Source: Entrophospora sp. SA101 (Eukaryota > Glomeromycota > Glomeromycetes > Entrophosporales > Entrophosporaceae). Taken from it: DNA of 64,000 nt. The DNA lies in contig CAUDNR010002090.1 of assembly GCA_958430865.1 (NCBI GenBank), forward strand, positions 1 to 64,000, written 5' to 3'. A program made the translations under genes and the position numbers. Below, one piece after another: positions 1 through 10,607 of this stretch (positions are counted from its first letter, which is position 1; every line of letters begins with the position of its first letter). The notes under the pieces were generated by a model, which searched no databases, was not told the DNA's origin, and saw only the letters and a program-made list of their open reading frames with translations.

Positions 1-266
1 ATATTTGAGGAAGCAGATAAAAAACCCTTTAATCCTTCAACAATCATGGCAACTGTTCATCCAAATGCTGTTTATACGAGTAGATTATTGAATTTTACAA
101 ATCTTCCTCAACCTGTAAACTCCAATAAAGTTATAATCATTAGTAATAATAATGGTAATCATCTAATTTATTGTTAAATATTTAATCTTAATTATTTATT
201 ATTAATGATATTTTAAATTATATAGAATCTAAACAAATTGAATTAACTATACCAGATGATTTTTAA
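1..266 (+). CDS. Kinase-family gene, 3' end only (cut by window edge)
   Basis: Reading from base 1, frame 1 gives a tail with FNPSTIMATVHPNAVYTSRL and then NFTNLPQPVNSNK. This matches the C-terminal tail of the complete kinase at 10608-13908. The exon ends at 154 in phase 1. An intron with GT at 155-156 and AG at 224-225 leads to a short last exon at 226-266 encoding SKQIELTIPDDF and a stop. The kinase domain itself lies off the window. The boundary of the large duplication (181) falls inside this last intron, so only the small final exon is present in the second copy (19119-19159). Family and splicing are supported by two parallel copies of the same arrangement; the rest of the gene cannot be assessed. 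Confidence 0.75.
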
Positions 267-815
267 ATTAAAGCAAACCCTCCTTATAATTTAACCAGAT
301 TGAAACAACCTATTGTCATGCCTCTTATCATCATTTAGTATTATTTATTTATTATTTTACTAGTATTTTTATATTCAACATTTATATATACTGTTTTAAC
401 ATTTTATATCTATAGACACTATAAATAATAATAATAAAAATAATAAAAATTGAGATAAAAATCTGTGTCTCACAGTAAATCTCAATAATGTTTATAATAA
501 TATGCCAACAATGTTAATACAATTTATTTATACTAAATCATAAAAACAATTTCTGCAAATGTATATTTATGCTTTTGTCACTGATTAAATTTGGGAGTGT
601 GTTTTAATTGGTAATAACAATTATTTTTGTTTATGTGTGGATCAGAATGAATAGGTTATTAACAAATTAATTTTGGTATTAGCAAATAATTTTGGTTAAG
701 GAAGATGATAATTTATTTAAATAAATATTACTATTTTATTTATTTAGTTTTATTTAGTCAAAACTAATTAACTTGTTAGAAAGTTACTTTTACATTAGAT
801 AAAAGAAGTTTGGAC

Positions 816-941
816 TGTAAAACAGTAGGCGAAGGACTGCCCTAGCTGTGTGTCAAAACATTGGGACTAGCCAGACAAAGAGTCAAAAGCTAGTGGATTC
901 AATTGTAAAACAGTAGGCGAAGGACTGACCTAGCTGTGTGT
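816..941. repeat. Pair of 38-bp direct repeats
   Basis: A 38-bp unit at 816-853 recurs at 904-941 with one visible mismatch (GACTGCCC against GACTGACC) and a period of 88 bp. The unit includes ACAGTAGGCGAAGGACTG, which is GC-richer than its surroundings. The spacer contains CTAGCCAGAC and AAAAGCTAG. No coding frame spans it. The second copy is at 19709-19834. Function unknown. Confidence 0.7.
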
Positions 942-1015
942 TGAACATAAAATAACCTATTAAATAGGGAACTCGGATTGCATGCTTGCAATATAAAGGC
1001 AATATTTGACTTTGA

Positions 1016-1125
1016 GGGTTAGATTATTTTCAATTTTATTAACAACCTGCCTTAAAAATTTTTATAGAAGACACATATGATAGAGAAGTCATATCTCAAA
1101 TTTGGTGGTGTTGCTACACAGCAAG
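1016..1125. repeat. Dispersed repeat, related to 41873-41992
   Basis: About 110 bp resembles 41873-41992 on the same strand. Shared blocks include TTTTATTAACAACCTGCC and ATCAAATTTGGTG, with scattered substitutions between them. The duplicate is at 19909-20018. It has no coding potential and is probably a fragment of a transposable element. Confidence 0.6.
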
Positions 1126-3160
1126 GAAGTTTCCAGGGCCTGTAATAGTAATAATTAAAACCTTTAACTAAGCCTGATTTGGCTAAAATAATTGAGGTCA
1201 AATAACTTTCTATGCCACAACACCAGTTTGTTTTACAAAAAATGTTATAATAAGTGGATCAACCAACATGGAAATTCTGTATCTAATATTGACAATGATA
1301 ACAATAATGATATTGATAGTGATGATATTGATAATGAAATGGTCAATTCTTATTGAAGATGATAGATAATAATGAAAAAAGTAATTTTCATCAAAAGACA
1401 GAGATAGAGAGGGGCAGAGGTACATATAAAAGGAAAGCAAGTTAAATTAGTATTATTCATTTTAGAAACCCAATATTAAATGAAAAGAACAATTTTGTCA
1501 TATTTGTTTTTTACATATTAAATGATGTCATATTTACTTCATTTTGGTTTTTTTCCATTTTAAATGACATCATTTTAGTTTTTTTCTAATATTTATAATA
1601 AATTTTACTTTCAATGAAAAATAAACATTTGTTAGATATTATTTAATAACATGTTTGTAAACACTTTTGTCATGTCAAAAAGATGAAAAAACTGACAAGA
1701 CAAAAAAGAGAGAATTCAAAAGACAAAATAATATGTTTATGGTTTACAAGATTAATATTATTTATGTTAATGAATCAGTTGACTTACACAATAATATTTT
1801 ACAGAAGAAGAGTCATCACCATCATCATTGTCAACAACATTATCTTCATTAGAAGATGATTATGTTTACTAATAGTGGTAGACTTTAAGTCACAAATATA
1901 TTCAATAAAACAAGAACTGAAATAAATACAAAGAAGAATTAAAAAACATAAAAAAAAATTAAAAGATAACAATAATGACAATGATAATGAAATTTAATTG
2001 CCTTATTTCAATTTGATAAATAATTGTTTAATTAATCTCCATTTTGATATTTGACATTAGCATGAGGATTTCTTACACCTGCTGCTGTTGACTTACATTT
2101 ATAATTATGTTGCTTATTTTAATATTTTTAAAAATAATTATTAGAGAGTTAAAAAAAAGCTTGTTGTAAATAAAACATAATAATAGTTAGTTATCCCTGT
2201 GTGATAGTAATGTTAATGATAGATGGTGCAATGCAAATTTTTGGGGATTTTTAATTGCAATTTAATAATTTTGACTTCAAGTATAGTACAATCCAGAAAG
2301 TTTTCAGGTTTTGGGTTAGCACGGCCCGTTTCGGAGCTTTATCCATAACATTTTTTTAAAAAAGATATCTCAACGTTGTAATAGAAAAAAATTCACTGCT
2401 TAGGTGATGTTTTATGTGAATAGTATTTTTATAAAATAAATAAATTGAAAATTGACTTGTGTTTGAAATTCATGAATTTTATATTCATGATTTCGAAAAT
2501 AGTATAGGAATCCCGAAATAATTTGGAGTTTGAAACAATATAGGGGTTTCGAAATGGTATAGAAATTTTGAAGTTTCGAAATTGTTTCGGAATTTCGAAA
2601 ACAATAGGAAACGGTATAGAAATTCGGAGTTTCGAAAAATGGTAGAGTTTCAACTAAAAACTTAAATTTTTTACAAATTACAAATATTGTTTTGACATTT
2701 TCTCAAAAAAAATCTTTTTTATTCATGACCGGTTTTTTGCTGTAAAACCTTCCATTTGTTTTGTGTGATATTTCATATATGATTGTCACAAAAATTTAAC
2801 CAATGAGCGCCTCAAATAGTTTCCAATTTCGGTCATGTTCCCCTTTGGTTCGAAGCCATTTTTATTATCAAGTAAAAGATTAGCAAATTATATAGGCAAT
2901 CTTGTTTGACTTTAAAATAAATTATAGATTAATTATTGATAAAAAAAGACTGAAAACTCGAATTTATCATTTAATAAAATGGCGATGATAACTGAAATTT
3001 GTGAAAGAAAAAAAAAATGAATCATTGCTTGCCTCCACTATAAAAAACTTCTACGAACGAAAAACCAATCCAAGAATGGGTTAATGTGGAAAATGATAGA
3101 ATGATGATGGATGTATGGAGAGCGAAGAAAATCAAGAAGAAGAGGATGATTAAGAAGAAG

Positions 3161-3200
<40 letters not shown>

Positions 3201-3209
3201 ATAAAATTA
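1126..3209. other. Intergenic, AT-rich, no gene seen
   Basis: I see no convincing gene here; the reading frames present are low-complexity or stop-broken. From about 2457 to 2645 there is a diverged array of motifs resembling TTTCGAAA and GTTTCGGAATTT, interspersed with short GGTATAG blocks. Around 3159-3200 there is an (ATA)n microsatellite. The same material is present in copy B at 20019-22102. Confidence 0.6.
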
Positions 3210-4750
3210 TTAATTTATTTTTTTTACTAATTTGTAAACTTCCAATTCTTCCAACACATAGACCCTATCAATATCCTTGCCTATGAGATTTAAATCATTT
3301 TCATAGACTGGAAAAGATTCATTAAAATAATAATAAAAACAAGGTTCATTCTTGATGTTTTTGTATGATAAAAAATCGTAAAAATTTATGCATATTTCAC
3401 GAAGTACTATACTATTAATATTAGCATTGTCATTATGATATATCGCATGACTAGAGATTGTAACTCTACTTAATATTGAATCTTTTATTTGACCTTCATC
3501 GATCTTAAAAAGAAAACTTTGATTTGTTTCAATCCAATAACATTCATTGAGAGACTTTTCTTTTTTATTCCAACAAAGCGGATTATAACCACCAACCAAT
3601 TCGCCGGTTTCTTTTATTTTCATGACAACTACAGTTTGCTTCATATCATAACATTTTTCCTGAAAAGCCGACTGAGAAAATTCCTCTCGAGTCCCTTGAA
3701 AAATTAATTTAAATTTATGTGGAAGATCATCTTGATCAATCCAACCAGAGATTAAATGCTTCATTTGAGAATTTAACAAATTTCCATTTGCTTTTCTTGG
3801 ACCGTTCTGAAGCAGTAGCCTTGGTTGCCATCTGTCGCTGAGGTGATATTCAAGAAGTTCGTTATACATTTCTTTATTAAATATTCTTTTAAATGGTGTA
3901 ATTTTATAATAAAAATCAGTCGAGCTAATTTCATCGAATCTTATCAACGGGATGATATCATCCAATATGGTTTTTAACTTGATAAAATCGTCAACGCTCC
4001 ACTCTGAAATAGGGATTTCTTCCAAATTCTCTGCTTGTCTAATTCCCCATCGAATAATATTGTCCCAAATCTCAATCTCATCCAATTCCAAGTCATTTCT
4101 TTCTAATAAAGATATAAGAACTTCTCCTTCAACATCTTTGAAATCGCTCGATTTTATTAATAATTCAGGATTATCATCGATTAATTCGTTAAAGTAGTCG
4201 TGAAGCAGGCTGAACGATTGAAATTTTGATAAAAATTCATGAAAAAAATTTAAATTATGTTGAACCCATTCTTTACTATTGGTGATTAAATGATTTTGTA
4301 AATCCTCGGTCAATTCATTGAAACACAATTCATCACATGCTTCGAGTAGTTTTGAAATTTCGCATGGATCCAGGTTATTCACGTTGATAATTGTGGTGTC
4401 GTAGCAGTATCTTTTGAAAAAAAAAAAAAACGAAGGAACATTATTAACACAATCAATTTATTAGTAAATCAAATGATATGGAATTAATCTATATCTCACA
4501 TTAATAGAACATTGAATATTTTTGGACAAATGTTTTCTTTTTCGAATAAAATAATACCATCTTCAGATTTCTTTGCCCACTTATTTGACAAAGCAGCTGT
4601 AAAGTATGAAGATTTAGCTTTTAAAATCGCGGAATGGGCTTTAAAAATTTTGATATCATCGTCTGCTCCAACTTTAATTTCCAGATCATGAATTTTATTA
4701 TGATTGATAAAGCTATTAAAATTTTCCAATGACGTGATTGATTTGGGCAT
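3210..4750 (-). CDS. BTB/POZ-BACK-TLDc domain protein (copy A)
   Basis: Two exons encode about 483 residues. Exon 1 (4750-4500) starts at ATG with MPKSITSLENF and gives a BTB fold start: HDLEIKVG, then FKAHSAILKAKSSYF. The intron at 4499-4411 (donor GTGAGA, acceptor CAAAAG) is phase 2 and restores FNVLLIYCYDTT followed by a BACK-like helical region. The last 190 or so residues are a TLDc domain, seen in HKFKLIFQGTREEF, VVVMKIKETGELVGGYNPL and the FYYYFNESFP stretch. BTB-TLDc proteins are greatly expanded in this fungal lineage. BTB domains usually recruit cullin-3 ligases; any such role here is inferred from family only. It converges on no close neighbour. An identical copy is at 22103-23643. 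Confidence 0.88.
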
Positions 4751-5515
4751 TTTTAATAAAATGAAAATTAGCGAAAAAAATTTTTATTGCAAGCAAGATA
4801 TTAATTACACAATAATAATAATAATAATAATAATGATAATAATGATAGTAAAGAGCTAACTTGATTTCACATGCGTGAATTTAGATTTTTAAAAATGGTA
4901 AACTTTAACATTAAAAAAGAAAAACTTCGGGTAGGACGAGTTATAAAAACAAAGATTCATTTTAAAAAAAAATTTTTTTTCTTTAATTAAACCAAAAATT
5001 CATATAATAATAAATGATTACTATAAAAAGTTTCATTCAATCAAAGTCTTCTTATTCGATTGATTAATTAATTTAGTGCAACAAAATTGAATTTTAACAA
5101 TCAAAGTTATTAAATAATCAGATAAATATTATTATTATATTCGTCCTGAAAAGACGCGTAGTGCATTTAGAAGAAGAGCTTGATCGTCTCAACAACTTTT
5201 ATTCAATTAACGGCTGAAATCGATCATTCAGATGATTTGATAGAAGGAACAAATCGAATTAACAAAGTCAAGGCCAAAATGAAATTGGGTCATTAGCATT
5301 ACTGTATATGGAAGAAGATATTGAATAGAAAATAGAAATCTTTATGTAATCTATTTATTTATTTTTTAATATTATTTATTATTAATAATTATTTATTATT
5401 ATTAATTATTATATTATTTAATTATTATTTATAGAAATGCCATTTTTTAAGCTAATAGAACAATTTTTATATATACAATTAAATATATACACACCCAATG
5501 AAAATGATTGATGGA
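4751..5515. other. Intergenic with a faint coding relic
   Basis: This AT-rich spacer lies between two minus-strand genes. Around 5160-5320 on the plus strand, short frames such as HLEEELDRLNNFYSI and QLTAEIDHSDDLIEG read like protein but are in different frames and broken by stops. They are probably a decayed gene fragment that I cannot name. An (AAT)n tract sits at about 4812-4835. Confidence 0.4.
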
Positions 5516-7882
5516 TTATTTTTTAACTAAAATTGGTTTTGGAAGTAGTGGTGGTGGTGGTGGTTTTCTTTTTCCCTTCTTTGCCAAATGGCCATTACCA
5601 TCATTGTCACTGTTATTATTTAAATCCTTTGGAGTTATCTTTTCATTATTGTTGTTATCGCTACTATCACTGTTATAATTATAATTATTATTATTGCTAC
5701 TACTATTATTATTATTAGGGAGATGATTTAATTTAATATCCTTGATATAATTTCTTTTTTTGATTTTTTGATTATTATATTTATAATAGATCACGTGTGC
5801 TATTCCCATAATAACCACTACAAAATATACTGCTATGAATGTCCAATATACTATTAATTCACTCTTTAAACCTTTTTCATAACTGTTAAACAATTTATTG
5901 ATTCCTTCACCATCATCATCACTTGTGGCACTATCTGCACCTAAAATCTTATTTGTGTTTTTATCAACAATTCCTTTAACATTGTCACTATCGATCATCA
6001 ATATTGTGTCATTTACACGTGGTAAAGTAATAACAGAATTGTCCTTGATGAATTTCAATCCCTTTTCTATACCTCTGATCTTAACAAATATTATACAATT
6101 GACCAACTCTAATACCAGATTATTTATTAATGGAACATCTTTAAATACATCATTTATAAATCCTGTTGTAGCATCCACCGCTGCATTCAATGTATTGTTT
6201 AAAGTAGTAATTGTTGAGTTCGACCAACTAAATAAATTATTGTTAAGGGTGTTTTCAATATTAATAATTTCAGTGTTACTCTGATTCGAGAATTGTTTGG
6301 ATTTTGATTCCAGATTAGAATTTATTAGGTTGACCACGTTGTTTGAAAATTGATCAATTGTGGTGGTGATTGATGCTTGGTAATTATGTTTAATTAAATT
6401 TAAAAGTGCCAATTGTGAATAAATTGCTATCACGCCTGATATCCCGATTATCAGACAAATTACTGCAGGTTTGTGCGAGATGTAATAGAAGAACCATTTA
6501 ACAAGGTTCTTGTTTTCTACACTTTTAAAGAAATTTGAAATTCTCAAGGATAATCTGGTCCATAGAGGACTTTTAACCAATCCAACTATTTCAAAAATCT
6601 TTGATCGATCGAGTTTACCACTACTGCCATTGTTTTTTTCATTATTATTATGTGTTAATGATGATGATGAATAATTATTTGATATTACATTAATATTTGA
6701 TTCGATTTTTTTATGTTTATATCTAATCACTCCAGCATTGATCATTATTAGCACTATAATGATCAATACTATTAGAGCAATTCCAATATAGGAAATTTTA
6801 ATTAAATCATTTGCTATATTATCTAAAATGCTAAGATCCAAACTATCTTTACAAAAGGTTATGTCCTGATTAGCAAATAGGGATGCTTGAGGGAATAATG
6901 TTTGATTGATAACGATGTTTGATTTTTTTATCTCGGATCTTAGTAACTCGAATGGAATTGATGTTGCATTTATCAATTGTTCTTCTATGCCATCAAAATT
7001 AACTGACAAGGCGTTGTCTGAATTGCTCTTTAATAAATCAACCCCAGGGATAAGAGTGTTTGTTGCTGGAAATTGTGCCAAAGCGTCAAGTTGAGTCAAA
7101 GAATTTATTTGTATGTTTGGTATATCGACAAATTTAACTTTGTCTTTTATACCATTAATTATATCATTATAATTTTGAATTTCAGCGTTGATGCTTGATT
7201 TGATCGTGTCTATATTTGTTGTGGCGAAAGTTTGCAATTTTGTAGTTGCTTCGGTTAGGAAGCTGCTTGATGAATTGATTGCTAACGCCAGTAGACATCT
7301 ATAGGTGCTTTTGTATGTGATAATTATCCAAATACAAATTTGTTCTAACGCAAATATTATTAAATCTAATATTTGTAACAATCTACTAACAATTGCATTG
7401 ATGCCATCAGCATTTATTTTGTTATATTCAGTGATCATTAAATTTGGTAGATTTACAAGTGTCGAGGTCGATAATTCCAGCGCGTTACAAGATGACAATA
7501 TTTTATTTTTAATTTGATCGACTAGGGGTTGGATTGAACTCATCACGTTGGCAATACGTAAAATAATAAACAATAATGAAATTATAGGATATGTCACCCA
7601 TGCTAATGTTAATTTATTATGATAACTAACATAGGACGACTTGATTTTTTCTTTATCATAAACTGTCGAAGTTGGTGAAGTAGGTGAAGGAAGAGGGGCA
7701 GTATCAGATGAAATATTATCATTTCCGAAATTTCTAGGTGAACTGTTTGTTGTTCTATATCTGAAACCCTCTTCATTTTGTAAGCTAGGTGAATTTGGAA
7801 ATGGTGCAAAAGAGCTTGAAGAAGCATTTAATAAATTGTTATCTGAATTGCGAATTGGTGAGGGTTTTTTCTTATTAAACAT
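5516..7882 (-). CDS. PRM1: PRM1-like plasma membrane fusion protein (copy A)
   Basis: One uninterrupted frame of 788 residues begins with ATG at 7882. Five hydrophobic segments are visible at about residues 92-113, 168-190, 363-385, 472-495 and 676-700, separated by long Asn/Ser/Thr-rich loops with many N-x-S/T sites. The block after the first membrane segment, with SSCNALELSTSTLVNLP and a long polar stretch, matches the layout of fungal Prm1, a multipass protein that stabilises plasma membrane fusion of mating cells and is also needed for vegetative hyphal fusion in some fungi. The N-terminus is Ser/Pro-rich. The C-terminus is cytosolic-looking, Asn-rich and ends in a proline run plus lysines. 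Assignment rests on topology and the conserved Cys region recalled from the family; I rate it likely. An identical copy is at 24409-26775. Confidence 0.75.
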   Translation of the reverse strand: MFNKKKPSPIRNSDNNLLNASSSSFAPFPNSPSLQNEEGFRYRTTNSSPRNFGNDNISSDTAPLPSPTSPTSTVYDKEKIKSSYVSYHNKLTLAWVTYPIISLLFIILRIANVMSSIQPLVDQIKNKILSSCNALELSTSTLVNLPNLMITEYNKINADGINAIVSRLLQILDLIIFALEQICIWIIITYKSTYRCLLALAINSSSSFLTEATTKLQTFATTNIDTIKSSINAEIQNYNDIINGIKDKVKFVDIPNIQINSLTQLDALAQFPATNTLIPGVDLLKSNSDNALSVNFDGIEEQLINATSIPFELLRSEIKKSNIVINQTLFPQASLFANQDITFCKDSLDLSILDNIANDLIKISYIGIALIVLIIIVLIMINAGVIRYKHKKIESNINVISNNYSSSSLTHNNNEKNNGSSGKLDRSKIFEIVGLVKSPLWTRLSLRISNFFKSVENKNLVKWFFYYISHKPAVICLIIGISGVIAIYSQLALLNLIKHNYQASITTTIDQFSNNVVNLINSNLESKSKQFSNQSNTEIINIENTLNNNLFSWSNSTITTLNNTLNAAVDATTGFINDVFKDVPLINNLVLELVNCIIFVKIRGIEKGLKFIKDNSVITLPRVNDTILMIDSDNVKGIVDKNTNKILGADSATSDDDGEGINKLFNSYEKGLKSELIVYWTFIAVYFVVVIMGIAHVIYYKYNNQKIKKRNYIKDIKLNHLPNNNNSSSNNNNYNYNSDSSDNNNNEKITPKDLNNNSDNDGNGHLAKKGKRKPPPPPLLPKPILVKK

Positions 7883-9729
7883 TTTTTAAAAAAATTTAAA
7901 ATATTTTAATTGGTCCAGCCAAAAAATTGAGAAAAAATAAATTCTGGTATTATATTTTTTTATTTTTTTTTTATTTTTTTTTTTAGATTATTTATATAAA
8001 AATTTTTCATATTATTATTTAATTAAGAAATCTTTGTTTTATTTGACAAGTAGAGAATTTGATCAACATTTGTAAACAATGTTTTTTTAAAATAAATAAT
8101 TGAAAGTTCTTTTCAATTCTTTTTTATTATTATATATAGACCACAAAAGGATTATCATGTCAATGAAATAATTGAATAGTTAGTTGATCGACAAAGTACA
8201 TTAGTATTAGCATCATAATTTATTATTACCTAACCAGGTAAGAAGAGTTGTATTATTATTATCATTTGTAAATATAAAACTCTATCAGCAAGATCCACAG
8301 AAAAATTTCGCATATTACCATTACCATATTAATAAATTACATGCATGTGGGGTGGACGTTTCACTCTAAAAATATATTCCAGAAAAATATCTGTACTCCC
8401 AAATTTACCATTACCATATTACCATTGCTATGATGAACAAAGATTTTATTTATTCCCTTTGTGGTTAAAAGCGACTATTAAATGATTTCAAATTAAACAT
8501 TGAAATGCTCATATGGTAGCATATTTGCTGATATTTTAATACTCTAAATTTTTAAATTATACCACGCCCGTTCCATGACAACGTTGTATTTTTAATTTAG
8601 GAAATATATATAAATGAATGGTAGACTAAAATGTTCCACGAGAAAACAGTTTTCATCACTAGACGTGGAATATATACGAGTTCAAACTTTTACAATTAAA
8701 ACCCGATTCGGGATTCTGGTTATTAATGGTTTTAACCCTGCAGTTGTATTTTTTTTAAGTTTACATTTACGATTGTTTGCCCCAGATAATGACATAAAGT
8801 CTACCTTATATAGAATAAATAATGAATTATATGAATCAAAAAAAAAAAAAAATAATAGCTTTATAAACATTAAGAATTCTTGGCTAGAAAATACTAAAAG
8901 TATATATATACCACTAAAGAAAATATAGAAAAGTGGTGGGAAAGATACCATAATATTTACACTTATTTTCACATCTTTGATAGTATTTAAAAATGATAGA
9001 TATTAGGACTATGCTCTATAAAAATGCGTAAAAGATACAAAATTTCTTCACTATTATTTATTTATTTCATGGAATTCTTATTAAAGAATCGCTTCAAAAT
9101 GGTTTCCAGCCTACTATATACAAATACATAATTCACACGCATATATTTATTCAGCTGATTATAATACAGAAACCTGTGTTCTATTAAAGCTGTGTTGATT
9201 TTAAAGAAAGGTTCATTGAAGTCTTCCATGTCATTTATTGGTGTTAATTGATCGAATAGAATTGGTGCAATACAAATATGTCCTTCTCAAACCAAAAAGA
9301 ATGAGCTAAACTCATTATCCCTTCTCCAATACATGAAGATGAATGGTTTCCTACTATATAGTATAATTTCTCAAGCCCTAATTCATTATTTTGACCATCA
9401 ATGTTTTAGACAAGTCTTCTTGCATGTCACATCAATACAGTAATTTGCTAAAACGAGTTGCAAGATTTGATATTGAAACTTTTTGGGAGTACAAATATTT
9501 AGTAGAAAAATGGCCTTTAGAATTTTTAGTTGGTCTTCCTAGTTAAGAGGAAGTCAAATTATCATCAGCATTTGAGTTAGCACTTACAAATTAAAGCTGA
9601 TATTTCAATGAATATATGTAAATTTATTATTATTATTATATTTTCCCCTTTGAAAAAATAATTTTATGAAAAGAAATTAATCAATAAATAACCTTTCAAT
9701 AATATAATAATATTCCAACACTTTAGTAA
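7883..9729. other. Intergenic, with one decayed coding fragment
   Basis: This is 1.8 kb of AT-rich sequence between the divergently transcribed PRM1-like gene and the kinase gene. Around 9440-9545 (+) a short frame reads LLKRVARFDIETFWEYKY and then LVEKWPLEFLVGLPS before a stop. It looks like real protein sequence but the surroundings are full of stops, so I treat it as a relic of unknown origin. The rest shows only homopolymer and AT tracts. The same material is at 26776-28622 in copy B. Confidence 0.45.
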
Positions 9730-9880
9730 TAAAAATAGTCCTTGACTTAATCAATTAATGATTTACTGATTCATAACCCTTCTTGATAATTAATGGTTTG
9801 GCCAATCTTTAATTGTTAGTTAGGGATCCTTTTAGTTTTATTATATTGCTTTGCAGGGACGCCTCAAGTAGTGCAGTTTA
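9730..9880. repeat. Dispersed repeat, related to about 48270-48400
   Basis: This stretch resembles the plus-strand sequence at about 48270-48400. Shared landmarks appear in the same order: the word pair AATTAATGGT / GATTAATGGT, a following GGCCAATCTTTAATT / GGCTAACCTTTAATT, and GTTAGTTAGGGATCC / ATTAGTTGGGACCCC, then a GGGA(C/T)GCC block. It is a diverged mobile-element or SINE-like fragment with no coding frame. The copy B equivalent is at 28623-28773. Confidence 0.55.
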
Positions 9881-9959
9881 TTTATGGTGATTTTAGTTTA
9901 GTTTGAACATTATTGGCTATGTGCTAGATTTGGTGATTTTTTGGTAACTTTGTAGTTTC

Positions 9960-10370
9960 TATTCGTAATATAAATTCTTATTCGAATTGTTCGTTTTAAT
10001 CGAATTACATATTTTATTTGAATTATTCTTTTTGTTCGAATTATCGTTATTCGTTTCATTGTACTATTCGAACCCTTTGTTTTATTCGAACTATTCGTTT
10101 ATTATTATTCGTTTATTCGTTTTATTCAAATTATTCGAATTACTTGTTTTGTTCAAATTATTCGTTCGTTCATTTTATCCGAATTATTTGTTTCATTTGT
10201 TTTCTTCAAATTGTTTTATTTAATTATTGAATTATTCATTTATTTATTTTATTTGTTTTATTCGAATTATCAACTTTCAATGTAATTCGAATACTCAAAT
10301 CCATAATAATAATAATAATAATAATAATAACGAGTAAAACAAATAATTCGAATAAATCTTATTCAATAGT
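9960..10370. repeat. TTCGAATTATTCG-type degenerate repeat upstream of the kinase array
   Basis: About 400 bp is built from variants of TTATTCGAATTATTCGTTT, ending in an (ATA)n tract and TATATAGTGATTTTAGTTT. A related block lies downstream of the same gene at about 14200-14640, also ending in a TATATAGTGGTTT word followed by TTGGCTGTG (compare TTGGCTATG at about 9909). The kinase gene is therefore bracketed by related low-complexity elements. Open frames here are repeat artefacts. Copy B equivalents are at 28853-29263 and 34284-34724. Confidence 0.7.
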
Positions 10371-10607
10371 TGTATATAGTGATTTTAGTTTAGTTTGCCA
10401 GATTTGGTGACTCCATAATAAATAACTCTTGCAATACTTCTTATATACGCCATAAATAATTATAGCATTATGGCCTATGACTTACGATATTAGTATTAGT
10501 GCAAAATTTATCTACGTAATTGTTGTACATATATTTTTTGTGTGATACATTATTTATTTGTTGCAAAAATAATTTTTTTTATAACAAATATATAATAAAA
10601 AACCACA

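Noticed and set aside
8614..8972. Overlapping frames on both strands (104 and 96 codons)
   Set aside because: Both are AT-driven, contain homopolymer runs and resemble no protein; no splice partners found.
9987..10230. Plus-strand frames with Phe/Leu/Tyr-rich peptides
   Set aside because: They are translations of the TTCGAATTATTCG repeat, not genes.
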